Below the pieces are notes generated by a model. The model did not search any database and was not told the DNA's origin. It was given only the letters and a program-made list of their open reading frames with translations. A DNA stretch of 8,112 bases from Acidimicrobiia bacterium (GTDB lineage: Bacteria > Actinomycetota > Acidimicrobiia > IMCC26256 > JAENVU01): NCBI GenBank assembly GCA_025357995.1, contig JANYLF010000044.1, positions 1 through 8,112 of the forward strand. Direction: 5' to 3'. The translations under genes and the position numbers were made by a program. Numbering within the stretch: position 1 is the first letter of the stretch; each line of letters starts with the position of its first letter. Positions 1-5,899 of this stretch are shown here, piece by piece.

Positions 1-1
1 C

Positions 2-1141
2 TCGCTCGTCGAGGCCTTGCGCTTGGGCCGCGCGACCCCGGGCGTCGGACCCCATCTCGGACCGGACGGCCAACCGAGCCTTTGGGGCGACGCGTGGGAC
101 GCGGGCGGCGATCTCGTCGGTGGGCTGGTCGAGGTCGGAGGCGTGCTGGTACGGCCGTTCGCGGTCGTCGGACGGTACGTCCTCGATCACACCGCCGTAG
201 GCGCGGGGATCCAAGATCTCCGCACGATGGCGTCGCGGTTCGCCGAGTATCTGCACTCCCGAGGCGACTGCACGGACGACACCAAAGCCGCGCCCGGGGG
301 AGGCGGCTCCGGTCACTCGCTCATGGCCGTGGGCGGTATCAACAGCAGCACCGATCCGCGCACCGGTGCGACGTTCGGTCTCGATACCCGCGCGCTCGGA
401 TATCACGCCGACGAAGTGCAGTGGTTCTCCTACGCCTCGCGCGGCGGAACGTATCGGCAGTCCGACACGTGGGGCGATCTGGTGGTGAAGGCTTACGCGC
501 TGCGCAATCAACTCCGCGCCACGGAGGCGCGCCACCCGGGTCGGGAGGTCGATCTCATCGCGCATTCGCAAGGGGGTGTCGTGGTCGACGTCTTCATGCA
601 GCTTGTCTACGACCCGGCCGATCCCACGTTGCCGCCCCTGGGAACCGTGGTCACGTTGTCGTCGCCGCATCTGGGCGACCCGCTGGCGAGCGTCGCCCAC
701 GAGGTCCGGTCGTCGAAGGAAGGTCGCCGGCTCCTCGACGCGGCCGAGGGGCTGGCCGGCGGCGCGCTCCCGCCGTCGGCCGGTCGGTCCACTCGTCAGC
801 TGGCCGAGGGTTCGGACCTCATACGACACCTCTGGGATCGGCCGCTCCCGGACCAGATGCAGGTGACGTCGATCGGAACGCCGGACGATCTCGTGGTACC
901 CGCCGATCGTACGGAGGCTCCCGGGGCGCGCCACGTGACGTCGGACCCTTCGGGGCTGGGTGACCACTCGGCCATCGTCGCCGATCCCGATGTCATGCGC
1001 GACGTCCGCTTGGCGCTCGAACAACGCCCGCCGGCGTGCGTGGGCTGGCTCCAAGGAATCCGGGAGGCGGTCGAGCCGGTGTTGATCCGCCGGTTCGAGC
1101 TCAACCTCGGCCACGCGATCTCGCACGCCATCCACCCCTAG
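2..1141 (+). CDS. Alpha/beta-hydrolase, lipase/esterase-like (5' partial)
   Basis: Probable serine hydrolase of the alpha/beta-hydrolase fold; substrate unknown, with a lipase or esterase the likeliest guess. Counting from the TTG at 17, an AHSQGG nucleophile elbow (Ser184) follows a hydrophobic strand (VDLIAHSQGG). DDLVVP (Asp291) and GDHSAI (His317) sit at the spacing expected for the acid and histidine of a catalytic triad. An AVGGINSS strand near residues 104-111 resembles the oxyanion-side strand of this fold. The reading frame is open to the left edge, with G/C-ending codons before position 17, so the true start is probably outside the window and TTG 17 is only the first visible start. 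No signal peptide is visible, but the N-terminus may be missing. The stop lies 30 bases before the next gene's preferred start, so the two may be co-transcribed. The fold and Ser are well supported; the Asp and His are inferred from motif position. The exact family (LipA-like, PGAP1-like or other) is not resolved. Confidence 0.8.
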   Translation, partial: SLVEALRLGRATPGVGPHLGPDGQPSLWGDAWDAGGDLVGGLVEVGGVLVRPFAVVGRYVLDHTAVGAGIQDLRTMASRFAEYLHSRGDCTDDTKAAPGGGGSGHSLMAVGGINSSTDPRTGATFGLDTRALGYHADEVQWFSYASRGGTYRQSDTWGDLVVKAYALRNQLRATEARHPGREVDLIAHSQGGVVVDVFMQLVYDPADPTLPPLGTVVTLSSPHLGDPLASVAHEVRSSKEGRRLLDAAEGLAGGALPPSAGRSTRQLAEGSDLIRHLWDRPLPDQMQVTSIGTPDDLVVPADRTEAPGARHVTSDPSGLGDHSAIVADPDVMRDVRLALEQRPPACVGWLQGIREAVEPVLIRRFELNLGHAISHAIHP

Positions 1142-1158
1142 CAACCCAGACGAGACAT

Positions 1159-1164
1159 GGAGGT
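1159..1164 (+). promoter_or_regulatory. Ribosome binding site that sets the propeller gene start
   Basis: GGAGGT lies 7 bases before the ATG at 1172. It overlaps the last base of the in-frame ATG at 1157, which has no comparable site upstream. This favours initiation at 1172 over 1157. Confidence 0.75.
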
Positions 1165-1171
1165 CTCAGCA

Positions 1172-2473
1172 ATGATCATTGATTGGGAAATCGAACCCGT
1201 TCCATCCACCCCGGTGATTCCCCGTCGACCAGCACCGGTCGTCATCCGTAGGTACCGACGGCTCAGAGTTTCACGCCGGGGCCTGCTCGTCGCCAGTGCA
1301 ATCGTCGTGGCCAGGATCGTCGGAGTCGGGAGCGCGGTCGCCTTCAGTTCGGCAGAAGACACTCATCACCGCGCCGCCGCCGGCTCTCGGTTCGGCCAAC
1401 AGGATCCGTTCGACATCGCGCGCCCACAGAATGTGGTGCACGTGTGGTCGAACGACCTCAGCGCCGACCCCACGGAGTTGTTGGTGAACGGCGACGATGC
1501 GTTCGTGGTCACACCGACCCGCGTCACCGTGTTCGGCACCGACGAAGGCCGGCTCCGATGGAAGACCGACGTGAAGAACGCGGAGCCGTACATCGCCGCG
1601 AATGCCGACACCGTGCTCGTCGCGGCCACCGACGGGTTCGAGGCACTCGACCGGCGTACGGGCGCCTCTCGGTGGCGGGTCGGCATCGACGACCCGGCCG
1701 ATCTCGGACGCACCGTCGGGATCGTCCGCGCCGCGGGGAACGAGATCGCGGTGACGAGCACCGAGCACGGAGGCGTCGTGGGCATGGATGCCACGACGGG
1801 CGCGATCCGCTGGTCGGTCGCGGTCGACGGTGCACCGCGCGGCCGCATGGCGGTCGACGAAGCCAGTGGCGCGGTGGCGCTCCTGACCACCGACGGCGAG
1901 CAGGTGGCACTCCGGGTCCTCGACGCGGCTACTGGCGCGGTGCGTTGGAGTCGCACGCTGCCGCGAGACACCGGGGTACCGGCGTTCGTGGGCGATCTCT
2001 TGCTGATCGGAAGTGGGCGCGGTGACTCCGGGACGGTCCAGGGCGTGTCGGCCCACGATGGTGTCACCCGGTGGAGCGTTCCGGTCGACGAAGGGTTCGA
2101 AGCCACCAAGGCGCCCGCGATCGAAGGTCGACACGCGATCTTCGTGAACTCGCTCGGCACGGTGTATTCGGTTGATGCTCGTTCGGGCAGGCTCGCCTGG
2201 ACGACGCACCTGCCGTCACCCGCCTTGGCGGATTCTCCGGCCATCGCCGGAGGTCTGATCGTCGTCCACGACACGTTTGCCCAGGTGCATACCCTCGACC
2301 TTCGCACCGGCACGCTGCTGGCATCGCGTGCGTCGCTCGGTGTCCCCGTAGGGATCGGATCCGCGCCCAACCGGATCATCTACGTCCAGGCCCAGACCCA
2401 ATACGGGCAGGTCATGGCATATGCCCCTGCGGTCTTGGCGCGGCCCGTCGGGGCCAGACCGCCCCGCAAGTAG
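1172..2473 (+). CDS. Membrane-anchored PQQ-type beta-propeller protein (BamB-like)
   Basis: A 433-residue protein of unknown specific function, with WD40-like/PQQ-repeat architecture. A short Pro/Arg-rich N-terminus (RRYRRLRVSRR, residues 26-36) precedes one hydrophobic segment at about 38-58. The positive-inside rule then places the rest outside the cytoplasm, either anchored or exported. The exported part carries seven repeats of the form (T/S)Gx(x)RW near residues 125, 163, 209, 254, 296, 338 and 379, spaced 38-46 residues. Examples are TGAIRWSVAV, TGAVRWSRTL and DGVTRWSVPV. This is the blade pattern of quinoprotein-like propellers; the seventh copy has lost the Trp. No catalytic dehydrogenase domain or haem motif is visible, so a binding or scaffold role is likelier than an enzyme. 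BamB itself works in outer-membrane assembly, which should not be assumed here. The start at 1172 is chosen for its GGAGGT site; a start at 1157 would add five residues. Arg48 within the hydrophobic segment is unusual. Confidence 0.85.
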   Translation: MIIDWEIEPVPSTPVIPRRPAPVVIRRYRRLRVSRRGLLVASAIVVARIVGVGSAVAFSSAEDTHHRAAAGSRFGQQDPFDIARPQNVVHVWSNDLSADPTELLVNGDDAFVVTPTRVTVFGTDEGRLRWKTDVKNAEPYIAANADTVLVAATDGFEALDRRTGASRWRVGIDDPADLGRTVGIVRAAGNEIAVTSTEHGGVVGMDATTGAIRWSVAVDGAPRGRMAVDEASGAVALLTTDGEQVALRVLDAATGAVRWSRTLPRDTGVPAFVGDLLLIGSGRGDSGTVQGVSAHDGVTRWSVPVDEGFEATKAPAIEGRHAIFVNSLGTVYSVDARSGRLAWTTHLPSPALADSPAIAGGLIVVHDTFAQVHTLDLRTGTLLASRASLGVPVGIGSAPNRIIYVQAQTQYGQVMAYAPAVLARPVGARPPRK

Positions 2474-2489
2474 CGGCGCCCGCGGGTCT

Positions 2490-2518
2490 CGGCGGCTCGG
2501 AGCCGTCGAGAGCCGCCG
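2490..2518 (+). terminator. Possible factor-independent terminator hairpin after the propeller gene
   Basis: Perfect 9-bp inverted repeat CGGCGGCTC / GAGCCGCCG with an 11-base loop, starting 17 bases after the propeller stop codon. No T-tract follows, so it is not a canonical intrinsic terminator, though T-poor hairpins are common 3' ends in high-G+C bacteria. A second GAGCCG copy inside the loop (2500-2505) could pair with the left arm instead. It could also be part of the rpsB leader. Confidence 0.45.
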
Positions 2519-2597
2519 GACTACACTGCCGCCCGACTCGAACGCCTTCCGGTACTCGAGATCTCGCACGCCCGGCATCCAATGGTCGTCCCCGGAT

Positions 2598-2626
2598 TCC
2601 TCCGGAGACGCTGCCCGGGCGGAGGA
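2598..2626 (+). promoter_or_regulatory. Candidate rpsB leader hairpin
   Basis: TCCTCCG (2598-2604) is exactly complementary to CGGAGGA (2620-2626), giving a 7-bp stem with a 15-base loop. The right arm is a Shine-Dalgarno-like purine run 24 bases before the rpsB start. A competing 5-bp hairpin, CCGGA/TCCGG (2592-2605), shares the left arm. In E. coli and several other groups S2 represses its own operon through leader RNA, so a structured leader here would make sense. Similarity to a known S2 leader motif could not be tested. Confidence 0.3.
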
Positions 2627-2632
2627 CCAACC

Positions 2633-2643
2633 AGAGGAAAGGA
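2633..2643 (+). promoter_or_regulatory. rpsB ribosome binding site
   Basis: The purine run AGAGGAAAGGA ends 7 bases before GTG 2651. It decides the rpsB start in favour of 2651 rather than the in-frame ATG upstream at 2582, which has no such site. Confidence 0.8.
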
Positions 2644-2650
2644 CATCCGC

Positions 2651-3670
2651 GTGGCTGTCGTCACCATGAAACAGCTGCTGGAGGCCGGAGTTCACTTCGG
2701 TCACCAGACGCGTCGTTGGAATCCGAAGATGCGTCGTTTCATCTTCGGTGAGCGCAACGGCATCTACATCGTCGACCTCCAGCAAACGCTGGAGCGCATC
2801 GACACCGCCTACCGGTTCGTGCGGGGCACCGTCGCCGACGGTGGCACCGTGCTCTTCGTCGGCACCAAGAAGCAGGCTCGCGAGCCGATCCAGAACATGG
2901 CGACGCGCTGCGGCATGCCGTACGTGAACTACCGCTGGCTGGGCGGCATGCTCACCAACTTCCAAACGGTGCACGCCCGCGTCGCCAAGCTCCGCGAGAT
3001 GGAGCGCCAACTCGCCACCGGCGAAGTCGAGCAGATGATCAAGAAGGAAGGTCTCAAGCTCCGGCGCGAGGTCGTCAAGCTCGATCGCAACCTCGGTGGT
3101 ATCCGCAACCTGGAGAAGCTGCCGAGTGCGGTCTTCGTGATCGACACCAAGCAGGAGCACATCGCGGTGACCGAAGCCAACCGGCTCGGGATCCCTGTCG
3201 TCGCGATCGTCGACACGAACTGTGATCCGGACATCATCCAGTACGTCATCCCTGGCAACGACGACGCCATCCGATCGTCCAACCTCATGTGTCGGGTGAT
3301 TGCCGATGCGGTCGACGAAGGTCGCCACCTTGCACAGAAGAAGGGTGCGCGTCCCGGCACCAAGTCTGAGGCCACGCCGCCCAAGGCGCTCAGTGCCGAG
3401 CAGCAGAAGGAGCGCGCCGAGGCGCAGGCCAAGGCGCGCAATGAGGCCGCGGCCCAGCAGGCGGCCCGCGAAACGCGTCTGGCCGAATCCAAGGCGAAGG
3501 CCGCAACCGAAGGCGATGCCGCCGTGCCAGACCCGACCGCGAGCGAGACGCCCGCACCGGCGTCTGACACCACAGCCGTCACGACAGCGGAGCCCACAGC
3601 CGACACCACAGCGGGCGAGGCTGGGGTCACTGCAGAGGCCGGCCCGGTTGGTGAGACCTCGAATGGCTGA
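2651..3670 (+). CDS. rpsB: 30S ribosomal protein S2
   Basis: Structural protein of the small ribosomal subunit, assembled late at the head-platform junction and needed with S1 for mRNA binding. The N-terminus MAVVTMKQLLEAGVHFGHQT matches actinobacterial S2, followed by the RRWNPKM and FIFGERNGIYIVDL segments. The second S2 signature spans residues 158-182 (PSAVFVIDTKQEH then TEANRLGIP). GTG 2651 is chosen for its ribosome binding site and family match. The protein is 339 residues, against about 240 in E. coli and about 290 in mycobacteria (from memory). The excess is a C-terminal tail from about residue 229: first a charged Ala/Lys/Glu/Gln-rich stretch, probably helical (247-285), then an Ala/Thr/Pro/Glu/Asp-rich stretch (286-339) with no Lys or Arg. 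The 3' end overlaps tsf by 8 bases. The core identity is certain; the role of the tail is unknown. Confidence 0.98.
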   Translation: MAVVTMKQLLEAGVHFGHQTRRWNPKMRRFIFGERNGIYIVDLQQTLERIDTAYRFVRGTVADGGTVLFVGTKKQAREPIQNMATRCGMPYVNYRWLGGMLTNFQTVHARVAKLREMERQLATGEVEQMIKKEGLKLRREVVKLDRNLGGIRNLEKLPSAVFVIDTKQEHIAVTEANRLGIPVVAIVDTNCDPDIIQYVIPGNDDAIRSSNLMCRVIADAVDEGRHLAQKKGARPGTKSEATPPKALSAEQQKERAEAQAKARNEAAAQQAARETRLAESKAKAATEGDAAVPDPTASETPAPASDTTAVTTAEPTADTTAGEAGVTAEAGPVGETSNG

Positions 3671-4508
3671 CTTTGGCGCACAGGACGTCGCGGCACTCCG
3701 CAAACTCACGGGCGCCGGGATGATGGACTGCAAGAAGGCGCTCACGGAAACCGACGGCGACATGGAAGCCGCCAAGGATTGGCTGCGGACCAAGGGCCTG
3801 GCCGGCGCCGCCAAGCGAGCGGGTCGCGCCGCGGACCAGGGCGCGGTCGAAGTCGTCGTCGTTGGCACTGCGGCGGCGGTGGTCGAGCTCAACTGCGAGA
3901 CCGACTTCGTGGCCAAGGGTGCCGACTTCAAAGCCGCGGTCCTGGCGTTGGCCAACCAGGTTGCCGCGAACGGCGACGAGAACCTTGGGGCGCAGCCCTT
4001 CGAGAGCTCCACAGTCGCCGAGGCGATCACCCAGATGGGCTCCACACTGGGCGAGCGCATCGAGCTCGGACGCACTGCCCGCTACGAGTCCGCCGACGGC
4101 GTGCTGGACGCGTACAAGCACGTGCAGAACGAGCGCGGCACGATCGGCGTGCTCGTGGAACTCGGCGGTGTCGCCCCCGGCGACGAGAAGGCCCAAGCCG
4201 TGGCGCACGATATTGCGCTCCACATCGCGAGCGCCGCACCGCGGTACGTGAGCAAGGACGACGTCCCTGTCGACGCGCTCGAGAAAGAGCGCGTCCTACT
4301 CACCGAGCTCACCCTTAACGAGGGCAAGCCCGAGAACGCGGTCGAAAAGATCGTGGCCGGACGCCTGAATGGGTTCTACAAGGACTACTGCCTCCTCGAG
4401 CAGGGCTTCGTCAAGGACTCGAAGACGACGATCGCCAAGCTGGTGGAGGGCCTCGGCGCGGGAGCCACCGTTCGCCGGTTCGTGCGCATCAAGGTCGGCG
4501 AGGACTGA
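3663..4508 (+). CDS. tsf: Translation elongation factor Ts
   Basis: Guanine-nucleotide exchange factor that releases GDP from EF-Tu so it can bind GTP and aminoacyl-tRNA again; cytoplasmic. Both family signatures are present: LRKLTGAGMMDCKKAL at residues 12-27, in the N-terminal UBA-like domain, and ELNCETDFVAK at 75-85. Asp81-Phe82 of the TDFV motif correspond to the residues that disturb the Mg2+ site of EF-Tu. The 281-residue length is close to that of E. coli EF-Ts and contains the core subdomains, including AHDIALHIASAAPRYVS. ATG 3663 gives the conserved MADFGAQDVAALRKLTGAG start and has a GGTGAG site 7 bases upstream. It overlaps the rpsB end (ATGGCTGA), which suggests translational coupling. 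Many bacteria instead have a spacer here. The longer open frame upstream of 3663 is an rpsB shadow. Confidence 0.98.
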   Translation: MADFGAQDVAALRKLTGAGMMDCKKALTETDGDMEAAKDWLRTKGLAGAAKRAGRAADQGAVEVVVVGTAAAVVELNCETDFVAKGADFKAAVLALANQVAANGDENLGAQPFESSTVAEAITQMGSTLGERIELGRTARYESADGVLDAYKHVQNERGTIGVLVELGGVAPGDEKAQAVAHDIALHIASAAPRYVSKDDVPVDALEKERVLLTELTLNEGKPENAVEKIVAGRLNGFYKDYCLLEQGFVKDSKTTIAKLVEGLGAGATVRRFVRIKVGED

Positions 4509-4514
4509 GTTCCC

Positions 4515-5249
4515 GTGTCCGAGAGTCGGTTCCGCCGCGTCATTCTGAAGCTCTCGGGTGAATCCTTCGCCGAGGAGATCGGCTTCGGGATCGACGCCAC
4601 GATCGTCGAACGAATCGCGACCGAGATCGCCGACGCCCGCAACGAGCTGGGGTTGGAGATTGCGATCGTCGTGGGTGGTGGCAACATCTTCCGCGGCATT
4701 GCGGGCAAGACACGGGGGATGGACCGAGCCCGCGCGGATTACATGGGCATGCTCGCCACGGTGATCAACGCACTCGCCCTGCAGGACGCGCTCGAAGGCG
4801 TGGGTCAACCCACTCGCGTGCAGACCGCGATCACGATGGCCAAGGTGGCCGAGCCCTACATCCCGCTGCGGGCGATCCGGCATCTGGAAAAAGGCCGGAT
4901 TGTGGTGTTCGCCGCAGGTACCGGCAACCCCTACTTCACGACCGACACCACCGCCGCGTTGCGGGCGGCCGAGATGGGCGCGGACGCGGTGTTGAAGGGC
5001 ACACACTCGGGGGTCGACGGCGTGTACAGCGCAGATCCCCGGCTTGATTCGACCGCGGTGAAGCTCACCGAGATCTCGCATTTCGAGGTCATCAACCGCG
5101 GCCTCAAGGTGATGGACTCGACGGCCATCACGTTTTGTATGGACAACGAGCTGCCGATCATCGTCTTCGACGTGTCGACGCCGGGCAACATCCGGCGCGC
5201 CCTCATCGGTGAGGCGATCGGCACGCTGGTGAGTTCGAAGGAAGGTTGA
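4515..5249 (+). CDS. pyrH: UMP kinase (uridylate kinase)
   Basis: Phosphorylates UMP to UDP with ATP, in de novo pyrimidine nucleotide synthesis. It is a hexameric cytoplasmic enzyme of the amino-acid kinase fold, unrelated to eukaryotic UMP/CMP kinases. Visible motifs are LKLSGE (11-16, phosphate-binding Lys12), VVGGGNIFRG (52-61), RADYMGMLATVINALAL (73-89, including UMP-site Asp75), GTGNPYFTTDTTAA (135-148) and VDGVYSADP (167-175). The 244-residue length is typical. GTG 4515 is the plausible start: six bases after the tsf stop, with GAGGA (4500-4504) inside the tsf end as the ribosome binding site. In other bacteria the enzyme is activated by GTP and inhibited by UTP; nothing in this sequence tests that. 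Confidence 0.98.
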   Translation: MSESRFRRVILKLSGESFAEEIGFGIDATIVERIATEIADARNELGLEIAIVVGGGNIFRGIAGKTRGMDRARADYMGMLATVINALALQDALEGVGQPTRVQTAITMAKVAEPYIPLRAIRHLEKGRIVVFAAGTGNPYFTTDTTAALRAAEMGADAVLKGTHSGVDGVYSADPRLDSTAVKLTEISHFEVINRGLKVMDSTAITFCMDNELPIIVFDVSTPGNIRRALIGEAIGTLVSSKEG

Positions 5250-5250
5250 G

Positions 5251-5814
5251 ATGCCGACGCCGTCAGAAGTCGTTGTCGACTGCAAAGACAAGATGCACAA
5301 GGCCGTCGACCACTTGAAGTCGGAGTTCTCCGCGGTGCGTACCGGCCGGGCCACGCCGGCGCTCGTCGAGAAGATTCGCGTCGACTACTACGGCAGCGAA
5401 GTTCCGCTGCAACAGATCGCTGGTTTTGGCGTCCCGGAAGCCCGCGTCCTGGTGATCTCGCCCTACGACAAGGGCGCGATGGGCGCGATCGAGAAGGCGA
5501 TTCAACAGAGCGACCTCGGCATCAATCCGGGCAACGACGGTCAGGTGATACGCCTGGTGTTCCCGGAACTCACCCAGGACCGCCGTAAGGAACTGGTCAA
5601 AGTCGTGAAGGGTCAAGCGGAGGAAGGACGGGTGGCGATTCGAAACCTGCGTCGCCACGCCCGCCAGGAGCTCGAAGCGCTCGAGAAGAACGCGGAAATT
5701 TCGCGGGATGAGCTCGATCGGATCGAGAAAGACCTGGAAAAGCTGACCCACGAGATCATCGCCGAGTTGGATCAGCTGCTGAGTCACAAGGAAAAGGAAC
5801 TCTTGGAGGTCTAG
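5251..5814 (+). CDS. frr: Ribosome recycling factor
   Basis: Splits post-termination ribosomes together with EF-G, freeing subunits for new initiation. At 187 residues it is about the usual length (about 185). It shows the family layout: N-terminal helix, the conserved VRTGRATPALVEKIRVDYYG (29-48), a beta domain with the hinge near VLVISPYDKGAMGAIEKAI, then SDLGINP (87-93), the basic QDRRKELVKVVKG segment (109-121) and two long helices (about 110-187). The Arg-rich EEGRVAIRNLRRHARQ run matches the rRNA-contacting part of the long helix bundle. ATG 5251 follows the pyrH stop by one base, with AAGGAAGG (5238-5245) as its site inside pyrH, so the two are almost certainly coupled. No anomalies seen. 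Confidence 0.98.
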   Translation: MPTPSEVVVDCKDKMHKAVDHLKSEFSAVRTGRATPALVEKIRVDYYGSEVPLQQIAGFGVPEARVLVISPYDKGAMGAIEKAIQQSDLGINPGNDGQVIRLVFPELTQDRRKELVKVVKGQAEEGRVAIRNLRRHARQELEALEKNAEISRDELDRIEKDLEKLTHEIIAELDQLLSHKEKELLEV

Positions 5815-5886
5815 GAGCACGGCCGGCCAGGTACTGGGGCCGACGGGCCCATGCGGTCTAGGGTGCGCGACGTTCTTGGTGCGCAC

Positions 5887-5893
5887 GGGGGGT
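5887..5893 (+). promoter_or_regulatory. Likely ribosome binding site for cdsA
   Basis: GGGGGGT, one mismatch from GGAGGT, lies about 7 bases before GTG 5900. The in-frame TTG 5876 and GTG 5879 have no purine-rich site at the right distance, so 5900 is preferred. The surrounding 85-base gap between frr and cdsA (5815-5899) shows no clear promoter or terminator. Confidence 0.5.
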
Positions 5894-5899
5894 ACAGCC

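Noticed and set aside
2522..2527. TACACT as a possible -10 box for the rpsB operon
   Set aside because: No acceptable -35 at 16-18 bases; that position falls inside the inverted repeat. One six-base match in a G+C-rich leader is weak.
2582..2650. Longer rpsB form starting at ATG 2582 (23 extra residues)
   Set aside because: No ribosome binding site, no resemblance to S2 N-termini, and it covers the leader. GTG 2651 has a strong site and the conserved MAVVTM start.
2216..4075. Long minus-strand open frame (619 codons) opposite the propeller gene, rpsB and tsf
   Set aside because: Antisense shadow caused by G/C-biased third positions of well-identified genes on the + strand; it runs across three genes and resembles no protein family.
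5835..5851. Imperfect hairpin TGGGGCCGACGGGCCCA between frr and cdsA as a terminator
   Set aside because: Only short paired runs with a mismatch and a 3-base loop, and no T-tract. The cdsA-dxr genes probably continue the operon.
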